Shown in pieces: positions 1 through 22,394 of a DNA stretch of 64,000 bases. The position numbers and the translations under genes were made by a program. The stretch's first letter is position 1, and every line of letters begins with the position of its first letter. This DNA is from Echiichthys vipera (taxonomy: Eukaryota; Chordata; Actinopteri; Perciformes; Trachinidae), in the NCBI GenBank assembly GCA_963691815.1, contig OY829658.1, positions 19,439,971 through 19,503,970 of the forward strand, in the 5' to 3' direction. The notes under the pieces were generated by a model that had not been told where the DNA came from, made no database searches, and saw only the letters and a program-made list of their open reading frames with translations.

Positions 1-1300
1 GCTGGAGCTTGTGTGTGTCTGTAGAGTGATGGATGTTCTCGCCATCTCTTACCGCTGGGAAGTACAATGACTCACTCCTTTCTCCTCTAACGTCTCGCTC
101 CTTCTGACTCTGCCCTTTCCTTCGTGCACTCTGCAGTCCATGAGAGCGTACATGTCTTTACCTCTTTGTTTTTATCGCAGCAGCGTTTGGGACACTATGT
201 TTCAAAAATATCTGCAGGATGTTCTGTGTTGGGTAGAAAGCTGTTACCCCGTGGAGCATTTTTCATACAGATGGTCAGAAATAAAGCGTAAAGATTTAAA
301 TTAGGCACAAAAATATTTTATACTTTGTATGGGTTCATTAGCAATTTATGAATAATATGTTTTCCTTATCGATTAATCATTTGATCTATGAAATGAGAGT
401 TACTGTAGCTCCCAGAGACCAGAATGCAGAACTTTTATTGTTATCAAGCAACCACTGTGGAAGAAGGATACAAGTAAAAGTCCTGTATTCAGCCAAATAC
501 CAAAGTATTAGCATCATCAAAATATACTGAAAATACCAAAAGTGAAAGTACTCATCATGCAGAATGGACCATTTCAAAATGATGTAGGTTATAGGAAAAT
601 ATGCAAATGCAAAATAAATAAAATCCATATAAACATAGCGGAGTGAAAAGAACAAATCTCTGAAGTTTAGTGGAGTAGAAGAATAAGGGGGCATAAAATG
701 GAAATACGCAGGTGAGGTACCTCAAAATCATTGAGTTAATTATAATACCGGAGTAAATGTACTTGGTTACATTCCACCACTGCATGAAACATACAGCGAT
801 CTCTTCAACAACATTTTCTATTGTAAAAAAAACTTTTATTAATTTCTATAGCTAATAAGTTCAAATACAAATACAGAAAGTAACAGTGCTTCTATTGGTT
901 AGGGTAACTGAACAAAGTTTCACCCAAAAGCATTCTGGGCAATGAAGTAAATGATTGACTGGAGTAGATGCAGCAGATTAAGGGCAAATGGGAACACCAT
1001 AACTTTAAATTAGAACAAAAATGTCCTGAATGTGGATCAAATCAGTCCCTTTGTAAGGCCAACAAGCTCTGAACTCCAATCTTTGATTTTTTTTTCTCTA
1101 TTTGTTGTCAAATATTGCGGATGTAAACAAACCTGCGCCAGAAATCAATACTCAAACACCTTACGGCTACAGTATTTGCACAGAGTTCAGATCCCTGATT
1201 GACCCTTTTAAGTGGAGTAATGCACAACAACATTGATCTAGTTAGCTGCAGAGGCACAAATGAACCTGCAGCCTTCAGCTTGTGTTGGCACATAACCTCC

Positions 1301-1500
1301 NNNNNNNNNNNNNNNNNNNNNNNNNNNNNNNNNNNNNNNNNNNNNNNNNNNNNNNNNNNNNNNNNNNNNNNNNNNNNNNNNNNNNNNNNNNNNNNNNNNN
1401 NNNNNNNNNNNNNNNNNNNNNNNNNNNNNNNNNNNNNNNNNNNNNNNNNNNNNNNNNNNNNNNNNNNNNNNNNNNNNNNNNNNNNNNNNNNNNNNNNNNN
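1301..1500. other. Assembly gap of 200 N
   Basis: Exactly 200 undetermined bases. The round number suggests a placeholder rather than a measured gap size. The missing 5' coding exon of slc45a4 could lie here, or upstream of the window. Confidence 0.99.
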
Positions 1501-3153
1501 AAAGGATTGTTTTGTGTTTAGGGGAGAGTGAGAAAGGGAGGGATGGGAACAGAGAGAGGGAGAGATGAAGGGAAGAAGAGAATGAGAAGAAAAAAGTCAG
1601 ATTGTTTGATTTTAGTTGGAGTTTATCGGAGCTGGAAGGAGATATTGGACTTTTGTTTGGAGGGAGGTCAGATGGAGGAATATAGACATGAGTGATAGTA
1701 GGTTTTGTTTACTGGATGGAAACACAACAATGTTATCAACATGAGAGGTGAAGTAGAAATCTCAGAGATACATCCCTCATGGCACAAAGCTTTTAAAGTA
1801 AATTTGTACTCGCATTTGTAGGGAACTATTTTTCAGCAGGGGATGAAAATAAATACATTTGTCATCTGTGATCCTGACTTCTGTCAAAACCGATGGAAAT
1901 CTGATTTGGCTGGACACCTTTTTATTTAAATGAATTATTTGTAATTATAAGCTAATTTCCCCTCTTCTCCAAAACAAAATGATTAAAATAACATATTTAT
2001 CTGGTTTGAATATTGCTGAAAACATTTGGGATAAGTTAAGTACACAACTCAACCCAATATAAAACTTAGGTTTTTGCTGTTTTTAGACATTTTGATTTGT
2101 AAAATTATACCTTTTAAAACTTTTAACGTTACTCTCACACATTAAAGTTGGCAACAATGTGTAAAGTATCATGTGAAGTCAGTTGATTGATCATGCACCT
2201 CAATATTATATATTAATATGAGATTTAAGCGTCTTTATGAATACCTATTTGTATTTTTTATGTACTTTCAGGGCACTTTTGGAACAACAGAATACAAAGA
2301 AGCATTTTTCTAACAACTTTATATTTTCTTTTTCCAAGCTTTATGTAGCTTCAGGAAATAATGTCAAAACAGTTTTTAGATATATTTATTTATTTATTAC
2401 CCCATTTATTATCCATTCAAATTTGCTTTTACAAGACAGTGACTTCCCTCCTGAAGCATTTTGTCTGAGGGATTTCTTGTTCTTTCGCATTTTCATTTTT
2501 ATGTCTTTTCACACAAGATTTGAAAAAAAACCCTAATAATCTAAAATTTAATGATTAGAAAATAACCACAGAAGTTTAACTGAGTTCTGAGTGCCGGCGT
2601 GATGAGGAGAAACGCACAAAAAAGCCTTTGCAGAAGTCGAAGATGAATGGGTCGTCTGGTACTCCAACAGTCACACATCGAGCTTCATATTTAGTATGAG
2701 TGTGTGCGTGTGTGGAGGAAATGTGCATAGTAAAATAAAGGCTTTGATGATAGATGGTGGCGATTGGACATTTTTCTTTCCCACGATCAATCAGCAACAA
2801 GCACAGCCGTCTGTCTGCAGGCTTACATATGAACTTTTTCTGTCGTCATCTCTCCATCCTTCTGGCTTTCTCCCTCTCTGTCCTCGACGTTTCCGCCCTC
2901 CTTCTCTCACCTTATCATCTCTCTTTTTTTAAACTCCTTTCATCTTAATCCTTTTCTCACACTCCTACTCTCTCTCTTTCCTCTCTCCCTGTCTCTTAAC
3001 TCATTTATTTTCTCTCTCTTTCTGAAATACTTCCTGCGTCTTTGATTCTCTCAGAATTGTTTCAGTATGTGTGTGGTGTCTGTGTGTTTGTGTGTGTATC
3101 TCAGTACTAGGAGTGTGTGGGAACCCAGACAGACAGACTCACCTACCAAATAG

Positions 3154-3411
<258 letters not shown>

Positions 3412-6400
3412 CTGTATAATAGAAACTCGTTTCTGTTTTGATGTTGACAAACCTACAGACTGACAGATTCTTATCTGCTGCTTTGTCTCCTGCTTTATGG
3501 CTGTGTTTGAGTTTAAAAGCTATTGTATATGTGTGCATACTAGTGTCTTATTTTTCCGGGTATGTTTATGTATAGCTTTGTGTATGTGTGAGAGAGAGAG
3601 AAAGAGAGAGAAAGAAAGGGGGAATAAAAATAAATGTCAGACGAGTGGAGAGAAACAAAGCTTTCCTTAGTTTGAACAATCCCCACAACAGGAAGCCCTG
3701 TGTGAATGACACGGCCATATTAGGTGCCAGGAAGTTAAGGTGATGGAGCCTCCGTGGTGACAGGGTTCCCAAGACCTGGTCACCACGGCGACAGGGGTCA
3801 AGCCTGGTTTATGGCTCGCTCATGAGAAACACTGGGGTCGACAGTTGTGCAGGACCTGTAAAATTTCAAGTGAGGGCAAAGCGCCAATGGGACACAATGC
3901 TACATCAATCCTTTTTTCTATTGTTGAGTAAACTGACGATCCCTGACTAAGTGACACATTTTATGGATATTTCATATTATATTCAATGTAAAGCAATTGT
4001 TGGACAGACCTTCTGACAAAATGAAGAATAACCTAAATAGTGAAGGCAGTAACTGCAGGAAGTTTCTGTAAAATGAACGATTTGGATTCATTTTCAGAAT
4101 ATTTGTAAGTATTCATAGATGACATCCTTTTATTTTAAGGAATTTTAAATACAATTATTCATTGTTCCATTAGCTCTTTGGTTGTCTTAACGGCATACTT
4201 TTCTCATGCAAAATGGATGCAGCACAATTTTATCATCGGAAATCATGTTGTTGACTTTCTGGCTCTGCGTCACGGACTGGGAAAGGTCCACAGGCCGTAG
4301 GGAAACGCGGGATGATTCATAGACGGTGGTGAAAACCTTGAAATTACCGTGATTGCAGCAGCAGGGAGGTTTTCACATGACAGCAGCATTTCGTAAACAA
4401 ACAAACTCCTTCCCAAACTTCTCAGACGATCTGTGTTGCTGAAAACGGCTCCATTGACATTGTCACACACGATTTTCCTAAATTTACCAACCAAATGTTC
4501 TTCTACATCCTTCTACTGGGTGTCCTGCCTCAGTCAGCAGAACACACCGCAGACTGTATATTCAGAAACTGATCTGCAGGCCATTTTACAATAAGTTCTT
4601 GATAATTAGATATCATGGCACTCCGTTATCGATGTTCCTGTCTGTGTGAGAAATATGAAAATGCACGTTAAATGTATAAGAGCCTAATGTTGTCTCAATC
4701 AAATTATCTGACATCAGCTCGCTCCCCGCCATCTTTCCATCTCTTTTGTTTTTTGTTCACCAAGGAGTGAAATATCAGTGGCATCTTCCGCATATTGATC
4801 CGTCTCCCCTCCTTTTGGGATAACTGCACATTTGATATAAAAGCATGAGCTGATTGTGGCTTGAAATCACTTAAACAGATTATCTTTGCAAGTACTTACT
4901 TTGGGTTTTTACCATTTTAAAAGTGAGAAATGAGAAATGCACCTATATGCACCAATACAATAAATGTATCTGGATGTATAGTTTTACTGACAGGAAGTGT
5001 TTTGGACAGTTCATAAATCTTTTACTGCCTCAACCTGGTGAATTTTTAACTACAGTATATCTGGTGCAATAAATATGACAATAAAAAATATATTATCTTA
5101 TTTCTTTAGTAGTGAAATTAGTGAATGCATTCATTTGTAAATTATGCACACTTTTATTTTCAATTTATTGATTTACTTATTTACTTATTTTTTCTATTTT
5201 TATTTTATTTTATTTTATTGTTTTAACACCCTTTTGCAGGGGTGGGAGGGAAAACAGGGAGAAAAGTTTGCTTTGTTGCATGTAATAGTGACTGCTGTTT
5301 GATTTGCTGTAGTTTGTGAACAAATAACTAATAACTAAAAAAAAAAGATGAGCACTTTGAGGCAAACTTCTTAATTTTTCTTCAAATTTTTATTTTACAA
5401 ACTTTCAAGCAGAGCTACTTACATTATTAGAGCCAACTTAGGCTGGAGTAGCTTCAAACTACAGACAGACACATTATCAAGAGTGGGACGGACTCCATGA
5501 GTAGATATGTTCACTGTCTGGTTCTTTTGTCTCTACATGAGGAAGATTGTGTGGCAACCAAATGCAATTTAAAGTATTTGTCTTCTTTGTTATTGGGCCG
5601 CATTTAGCAACAGTTGGACAGTGAGACGATAATTAAGTCCAGATTTAATTATCTGCTGTTCAGCTGACTTCACTCAGCTAAAAGACTGTCTGCCTCCTCA
5701 TCTTCCTCTTCCTCCTCTTCTTCCTCTTTTTCCTCTCAGTGAAATCATGTGGCCAATGGTCAGCGGCATAATCTGATGTTATTTTGTGTAATGACTCAGG
5801 GATAACAGTATTCATTAAATGATGATTGATTGAAGTTTGTCAAACTTATCAATACTTCAAAACTTTTCAATACCGCATGTTTCAAACGACACCATATCCA
5901 CAGTTAATGGTGTCGAATGTATCAGAGCTATAAAATAAGCAGATCTGCCAATCAGATTTTCAACCTCCACATGCTGACTGAGAGCTGGAATTAAGACGAT
6001 GAGCCTCTTTTTTCTGTAACAAGGTGAACAACTGCAACCGCAATACTGGACCCTGATTGACTGACGACACTTGTGATTCAAATTAGGCAAACGCAATGTC
6101 CGTACATATTCTACCAAATCCAGGCACAGCTGTCATATGTTTATTTTAATCACACTTTTTACTTTGATCAAATGTTAGAAATAATAAAAAGTATTAGTTT
6201 AAAGAGTAAATGGCGTCAGGAATGTGCCCTGTTTTAGTCTAAATCCCCTTCTTTGTCTTCCAGTCATTCTCTACTTCAGAAATAATAATTATTATGTTTG
6301 ACTAATTTACTGTTAAAAGATGATGTTTCTAAACGGATGCAAAATGGTCCTTACTGTAAGACACATGAGCTTCGTAAACTCATCTGCAGTATGTAAATAT

Positions 6401-6510
6401 CTACGGTGATAATGGAAGATAAAGATGTTTAATGCTTCAACATATTTATACATTTCTGTCTTTAGAAGAACTATATTTTCATATATCGTAGGTAAGGTGT
6501 GAAGATGTGA

Positions 6511-6750
<240 letters not shown>

Positions 6751-7159
6751 TGGAAAAGTTTATGAGGTTATGTGAGAAGTTAATTAAGAAACGTTTTTTG
6801 ATTGGTGACAGATTTCTGTGTACAAGGTTGACTGATATTATTCAAAGCTATTGAAAGTACTCCATTTTATTTCCATTATGTTGCTGCATCCTGTGTGTGT
6901 GTGTGTGTTTGAGTGTGTGTTTACAGCTAAAGACACAAGGTTCTTTCCATCGATCTGTTCTTATTTGAGAGACTCTCATGCGACAGGTGTGTTTAGTTAT
7001 CCTCACCTGGTTTCCGTCGGTGGAAAGTTGAGGCTCAAAATAATAAAATATGTCATCAGTAACAAAGTCACATGCACATAGTCTCTGTTAAGGTCAAGAC
7101 CAACCCATTAAATTGAGGAAATAGATATTATTTTACATTTAAAATACTCATCAAATGCT

Positions 7160-7295
7160 TTAAAGAAGACATATTCTGTTCATTTTCAGGTACTTACATG
7201 TATTTTGGGTTTCTACTAGATTATCTTTAAGTGTTTTAATGTTAAAAAAAGCAAAATATACCTTTATTCATCCGCTGTTTGCTTTCGTATTTTTC
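7160..7295. repeat. Fragment of a common teleost DNA-transposon repeat
   Basis: Begins with a CTTTAAAGAAGACATATTCTG-like terminus and contains the TGTATTTTGGGTTTCTAC core. I recognise this core from a dispersed short element that is abundant in percomorph genomes. No matching opposite end was found close by, so it looks truncated. The assignment rests on memory of the repeat. Confidence 0.5.
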
Positions 7296-8378
7296 AAAGA
7301 CAGCAGCACAAGTGTGTTTATGTGTTTCGTGCAATTAAGAGCTCATAATGACAATAATCCTGGTAGATGAACTACTGCTAGGGATGTTTTTGTTGTGTCA
7401 CAAAAGCCCAAGAAACCTCACCATCGAGTCTCCAAACTCCGGTTCATTTTCTCTGCCTTAACCTGTTGCAGTCCTTTTGTGCGATAATCCAGGTCACACA
7501 GACGCTCAATAGACCGGAGATTAAACCTCCTGTTGCATACGGTTGCCCTGGCTTTATTTCCTTTTTTCCTTTGACTGGGTTTTCGCAGACAGGGTTGAAA
7601 AAGTCAGCGTCAGGTCAACTCTTTAGTAACTAAGGCGACAACACAAACACACAACAGTCAATTTACGTTGCTGTATGATTCACCTGTGGCTGCAACTCCA
7701 TTGTTAGCATAAGTAGCATTTATAAAAATCGTATTAATTATGTAAAACGTTACATCACAACAGCACGATAATATCAACATAACTGTGATTAACGTGAACA
7801 ATGCTGTCCCATAACAAGATTATTCTGACGGTTATCTTTGGTAGAAAACATAAATTAAGTAATATTCTATACAAAAAATGTCATCCTTATCACCATTATT
7901 CAGTTATTGATTTTTCATCATGTTTGTTTCTTTTATTACGCCTATCTGCGAATCACTGGTGGCCACTGCTCAGTGACTACACATGATAACAAGGTTTTAG
8001 CTCTAATTAGTGCAGTCAATGTGTTGTGCATTGTCGCTATTGGAGAAACAATAAAACAAATAAAAAATAAAATAATTTAGAAAAATCACTTGATTAAATT
8101 CATACCCTTGTATTTGTTATAAAGATCTGAATCCAATAATAAAAAAAAATTCAGTTTTATTCAAAGAATGAAATGAAAAACAATGTTTCTCAGTCCCACA
8201 GTTAGCATGATACTTGCACCCCCCGGTGGATGACCGAAGAACACCATGATCAAAATCTCTGGAATTTACCGGTTATCGCACTCATCAGGGTTGAAAATCC
8301 CCGGAGTGAGAGTTCACACTTCTCTCTACATCTCTGTCCTTCTATAACTCATATCTGTCCGTCCGTCTGTCTGTGCAG

Positions 8379-17282
<8,904 letters not shown>

Positions 17283-20200
17283 TTGGTTGGCCTAAGTTGG
17301 CGGACACATGGCTGCGGGAACATCTAAATTCACTTTCAAACTAGTTGCTGATGGAAAGACTTAAGGAGATCGCCGTCATCGTCATGCTTGAGTTTTACAG
17401 ATGCATTGAAGAGAGTGAAGGACAGTTGGCATGTGTCCAGTATTGGCGCCTGCTTTTACAGGCATTTTTTTTTCTGATGACAACAACTCAGTCTGACGTG
17501 GGACCAGTGTAACATCAGACCAACTTACCCTACTAAAAAAAAAAGTATTCTGGTCCCAGGGCTGTTTCATCCATCACAGAAATTCCTTCCACTTAGACCT
17601 CACAGACATTTGACCGATCCGAATGGGTCGCCCAGAAGTGAGTGATCCATTGCTCAAGGTTTTAAGGAGTGGTTGTCTCTCAGGGGCTCTAGGAGGTGCT
17701 ACTGAGCAGCCACCTGGACGGGAAACTTCAGGGGACTCGTGCACATACATATATACATACACGCACACACACCTCCTCGTGTGGGGGTCAACAGAATCGA
17801 ATGAACACATGATGAACATTAGTCCTCGAAGCTGCAATCATTCAAAAATGCTGAAAATTGTTCTTCCTCGCTGTGGATTCGGCCTGCTCGAATCTTTGCT
17901 AAGATAAAACCGACGAGATCGTCGCGAGTGTGTGTGTGTGTGTGTGTCTACTGACGTTTTCACCAAAATAAACCCAATAACACACTCGGATTTGCGGGAC
18001 TTTTACAGCACTCTGCTGCAGAAGCTTTAAGACTCTTGAGACTTTTGGAAGTGGAATTTCTGAAGCTAAGAGCCCGAAGCCTGGGTCTTTGGGAAATATG
18101 ATTGATCGTGGGTCCCCAGATTGATTTTTTTGGCCCTTTTTTTGTATTGAGTGAGATTCCAGGAAAGAAAGAGCGCAGATGCAATATGTACAGCACACAG
18201 GGCATTACAATCCCAAATATTATTTTCTTGATTTCTATTGAGGGCCCAGAATGCTTTTGTTTTGTTTTAAATAATCTTGACTAACCTACATGCTGCATGT
18301 TAGGGGAGAGGAGGAGCAGAGAAGAGACAAACCAAACACCAGAGGGAGAACAGAAGAGAGATGTAGAGTTGTTCTCTCTCTCTCTCTACTTTCTTGCATA
18401 TTTCTTTTTCTTTTTTAGAAAATGCGGTTAACACAATGTTTGTCACTGACTGCACTAATAGCTGAGCCATTGTTTGAAAGAGTGTTAAATAGCATTGAGT
18501 TAGAAAAGCCTCGTTCTGAAATCCTCTTGGATTCGTTCGTATTAGGACAGCAGCAGGACGGAGCTTCTGCTGCTCCAGTGGATCCAGTGACTCCACCAGT
18601 AATCGTCAATGGGACACAAGAATATTAGGACGGATCCTGGATATATAGAAAGAAAAAGTATATAATGTAAGACAGGCTAAATAAATTCCTCTAGTGTTGA
18701 GAGCTAGTAGCCTTTAATAACAGGGTTAGGCTTGTTGCTTAAGCCTCAGCCCTGGTTTAGGTGTCTTGGTTCCAATGTACTGAGCCAAATATAACTATAT
18801 AATAGTGTTTTAGATGCTCAGTACATCTGTGTGTTCTATGCTGAACAGATATTTAGAAGAATATAGAGGGATGAAAGAAGGACTGGAGAAACAGTTTCAC
18901 TTTAATAAATATGAAAAAAAAAATCATCTTACAGACATTTTTTAGACATTTTAGACATTACAAACATTACAAACTTCTCATCTGCCTATTTCTCAAAATG
19001 GAAAACTATTCTTTTAAATGTTTAAACTTTAATTCGCTAAACTGAAGCCAAATTCACATTTGGAGTACATATTGATTAACCAAAATAAGAAAATCAAGGC
19101 AGAGATCACATTTTTTTCCGAGAGTCCTTGCAAACTCAAATTGCCAGTCTTGAAAACGACACCTTAACTGATGGAAATGCAAATTTGCCTCCTGAAAATC
19201 TGCAAAATATTAAGGATAATTTACAAAATTACAAGAAAAATGTACCACCAAAAGCCTGGAGCCTGAACTGCTTCAGTTTCATTAAAAGTGTCGTAAGAGA
19301 TGTCTGTGACAGTCCATGCTGCACCTCAAGAGGGTAAGCAGCAGCAAGTGTGACAGTGGATGAGGAAGTAAAACTGTTGAGTTTAGCTTTACTTCATCGT
19401 TAACACTTATACACAGTGACGAGACTAATGTGCTGAAGCCAAGAACAGCAGTGCTTGGTATTATTTTTAAATGCTGTTATCTTGAAATCAAAGGTTAATT
19501 ATGTTGTTATCTGGAAAAGAGAAATGTCTTTCTTATTTTTGGGTTTTAATGTTAGATCCTGAATAGAGAATAGTTCCTGACAATGACTGATATTGAGTTG
19601 AAGACTTCTCTGATTTCATACAGACACAAAATCAAGCCTTTTTACTTTATTAATTTGGAGATATTAAATTATGATCTATAATAATTCATCAGTCACTGTC
19701 AGCTGATTTGACCACGGAGATGCGAGTGACAGCTGAGTGACAGCTGAGTGCAGCGCATGACAGCATGTTAAGCAATAATATGTCTTTTGTTTATAACAAA
19801 GCCAGATAAGCCCATTTTCTTGAGATGACAATAACATAACGGCATTAAAAAAAAAACAAGCACGGCTGTTCTCTGCTTCCGTACTAATGGGCTACACCGA
19901 AATATACTTCATTAAAAACACATGCGAGTTGTATACATTAAACTAAACCCATATTGATAGTGAATAATACTGAGTGTGGATCGATGAGGTTAAATAATCT
20001 TGGAATGTTTCATTAGCTGATGATGCTGGACAATTTAAAAAAAAAAAAAACTTGGCGTAAGAAAGACAAAATGAAAGGTTTAAGATTTTATTGTGTCTTT
20101 CATTTTCTGACAAATCAGATCTTTTGTTGCAATAACAGCCTCTGTCAATCAGCCAGGGAGAGGCGGTGTGTGAGGGTTGTGTGGGGGCTGTGCGGGGTTG

Positions 20201-21527
20201 TTTGTGGTGGTAAAATCCGGGTGTTTTTTCCCTGCATCTGTGAGGGTGAAAGGCTGTGGATTTAAGTAGGTTTACTGATGAAAGTTTTATTTCGAAAATT
20301 TTATTTTAGTGTGTATTACAGCATTTAACAGAGAAGCTTATGTTTTGTTTTTTAGAAGAGGATTCACTCACTGATGATGATGCGGTTGTTGTTATTTTTT
20401 CACGTTCATAGGTGTTGGTGCAGAGTTTCTAACAGAATAGATTCCTTCCAGACTTTCAGGTACATTCAGTCGGTCTCAGAGCAGAGTAGATATTTTTGCT
20501 CTGGTTGTGGTGCTGGGACGAAAAAGAAAAAAAAGCAGGGATGGGACGATGACAAAAGACAAAGAGGTACAGATGCCAGAGATTTGAATGGCTTCTGTAA
20601 CAACTAGGGCAATAAAACATTCTGAATCCACTAATAGACAGCTTCAGCTAATGGCAACATGAAGATGAAAAAACAAACAAAAAAACTTTGGGTTTCGGAG
20701 GTTTGCATGTGACAACAGCAATATGCATGTGTAGAACACCAAAGTATGACTCTGTACAAATCACTCAAGCTCTTTTCTTTATTGTCCTTATAGGTCAGGG
20801 ATGTATTTTCTAATGCATGGCTGGATGTTTGTGTCTTTTCATTTGAACTTAAATGTGTAAAGAAAAAACCAACACGTACTCTTTAAGCTGAAGCATTGTG
20901 CTCGTCTGGGTCAGTAAACGCTCAAGAAGCATGTGACTTTCTAAAAAAAGTTTTTTTTGCACATTTATGCGTAAAGTTTCAGATGGCACACTTCTTGTTG
21001 CTTTTCAACACGACATGCATGTGGATGGAAGGTGAGACGCGTGTCGTCCACGAGCAACGCTCCTTAAAAGTGTAGTCCAGGCCTCGAATACTTGAAGTGC
21101 AACTAGGGTGTTTCTGTTCCATTGCAGTGGGAAGTCTTTGAATCATTATTTTTATTCCTAATGTCCCAAGCCTTTTATTTACCGCAGACTCTGGAATGTT
21201 CAGACGGCAGCAAGGCCTGCTGGGAGATTGAGTTCTTACCTTTTGATTCCATCTTGTGACTTAAATGTTTGAAAACAAAGTCAATGAATGTGAAGCGATT
21301 TCACCATTTTGTTTTGATGTTTAACAAGCTGGGGGGTTGCACAGAACTTGCACATAATAAGTTAAAAGAAAAACAGTAGAAGTGTTTTGCAAAAGGAAGA
21401 GAGAGAAAAAAATAACTGATGATATTTATTTTTTTGAGCTTTCTTGTCTATTAAAGACACTTTTCACTTAGATTCCAAAATAATCAGTTAAAGCTGTTCT
21501 ATTTGCTGTTACGGGAGAAGTTGGAGG

Positions 21528-21757
<230 letters not shown>

Positions 21758-22118
21758 AAAATGTCATCTCAGTGTTTATTATGGGTTCTCTGTTCTTTGC
21801 AATCACCTGGTTTACACTTAACTCTGGAATCGATGGCTGCAATACCGGAGGTTATTTACGAGTCTTTATCGTCTCCGTTCTGGTGTTTTAACTCAACTCT
21901 AGAAATTGTCTCTTCTTTTTTGTTTCTGTTTGACTTTACAGGCAGAGCCACACACAAGAGTTTGGCCTTTGCACTTTTTCAGTGGCAGCCATGTTGGCTC
22001 CACCTTCCTGATCAGTGAATGAATGTGGCGACGTGGTGATGCTGTTTCATGTTCCTCCCAGCCAGAAGCTGTCAGTAGCAGCAGCGTGGCGGCCATGCAG
22101 TTAGTCCAACCTGGCCAG

Positions 22119-22122
<4 letters not shown>

Positions 22123-22156
<34 letters not shown>

Positions 22157-22193
22157 TGTGTGTGTGTGCGTGTGTGTGTGCGTGCGTGCGTGC

Positions 22194-22236
<43 letters not shown>

Positions 22237-22273
22237 TGTGTGTGTGTGCGTGTGTGTGTGCGTGCGTGCGTGC

Positions 22274-22356
<83 letters not shown>

Positions 22357-22394
22357 TGCGTGCGTGTGTGTGTGTGCGTGTGTGTGTGTGTGTG
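22123..22394. repeat. Compound TG / CGTG array with 80-bp higher-order unit
   Basis: TG tracts alternate with CGTG tetramer runs. The block at 22151-22200 recurs identically at 22231-22280, and a related third block starts near 22320. Confidence 0.97.

Noticed and set aside
5690..5790. Strong acceptor-like tract (CTTCCTCTTTTTCCTCTCAG) followed by an ATG, considered as the slc45a4 first coding exon
   Set aside because: The frame after the ATG stops after nine codons and shows no similarity to the SLC45A4 N-terminus.
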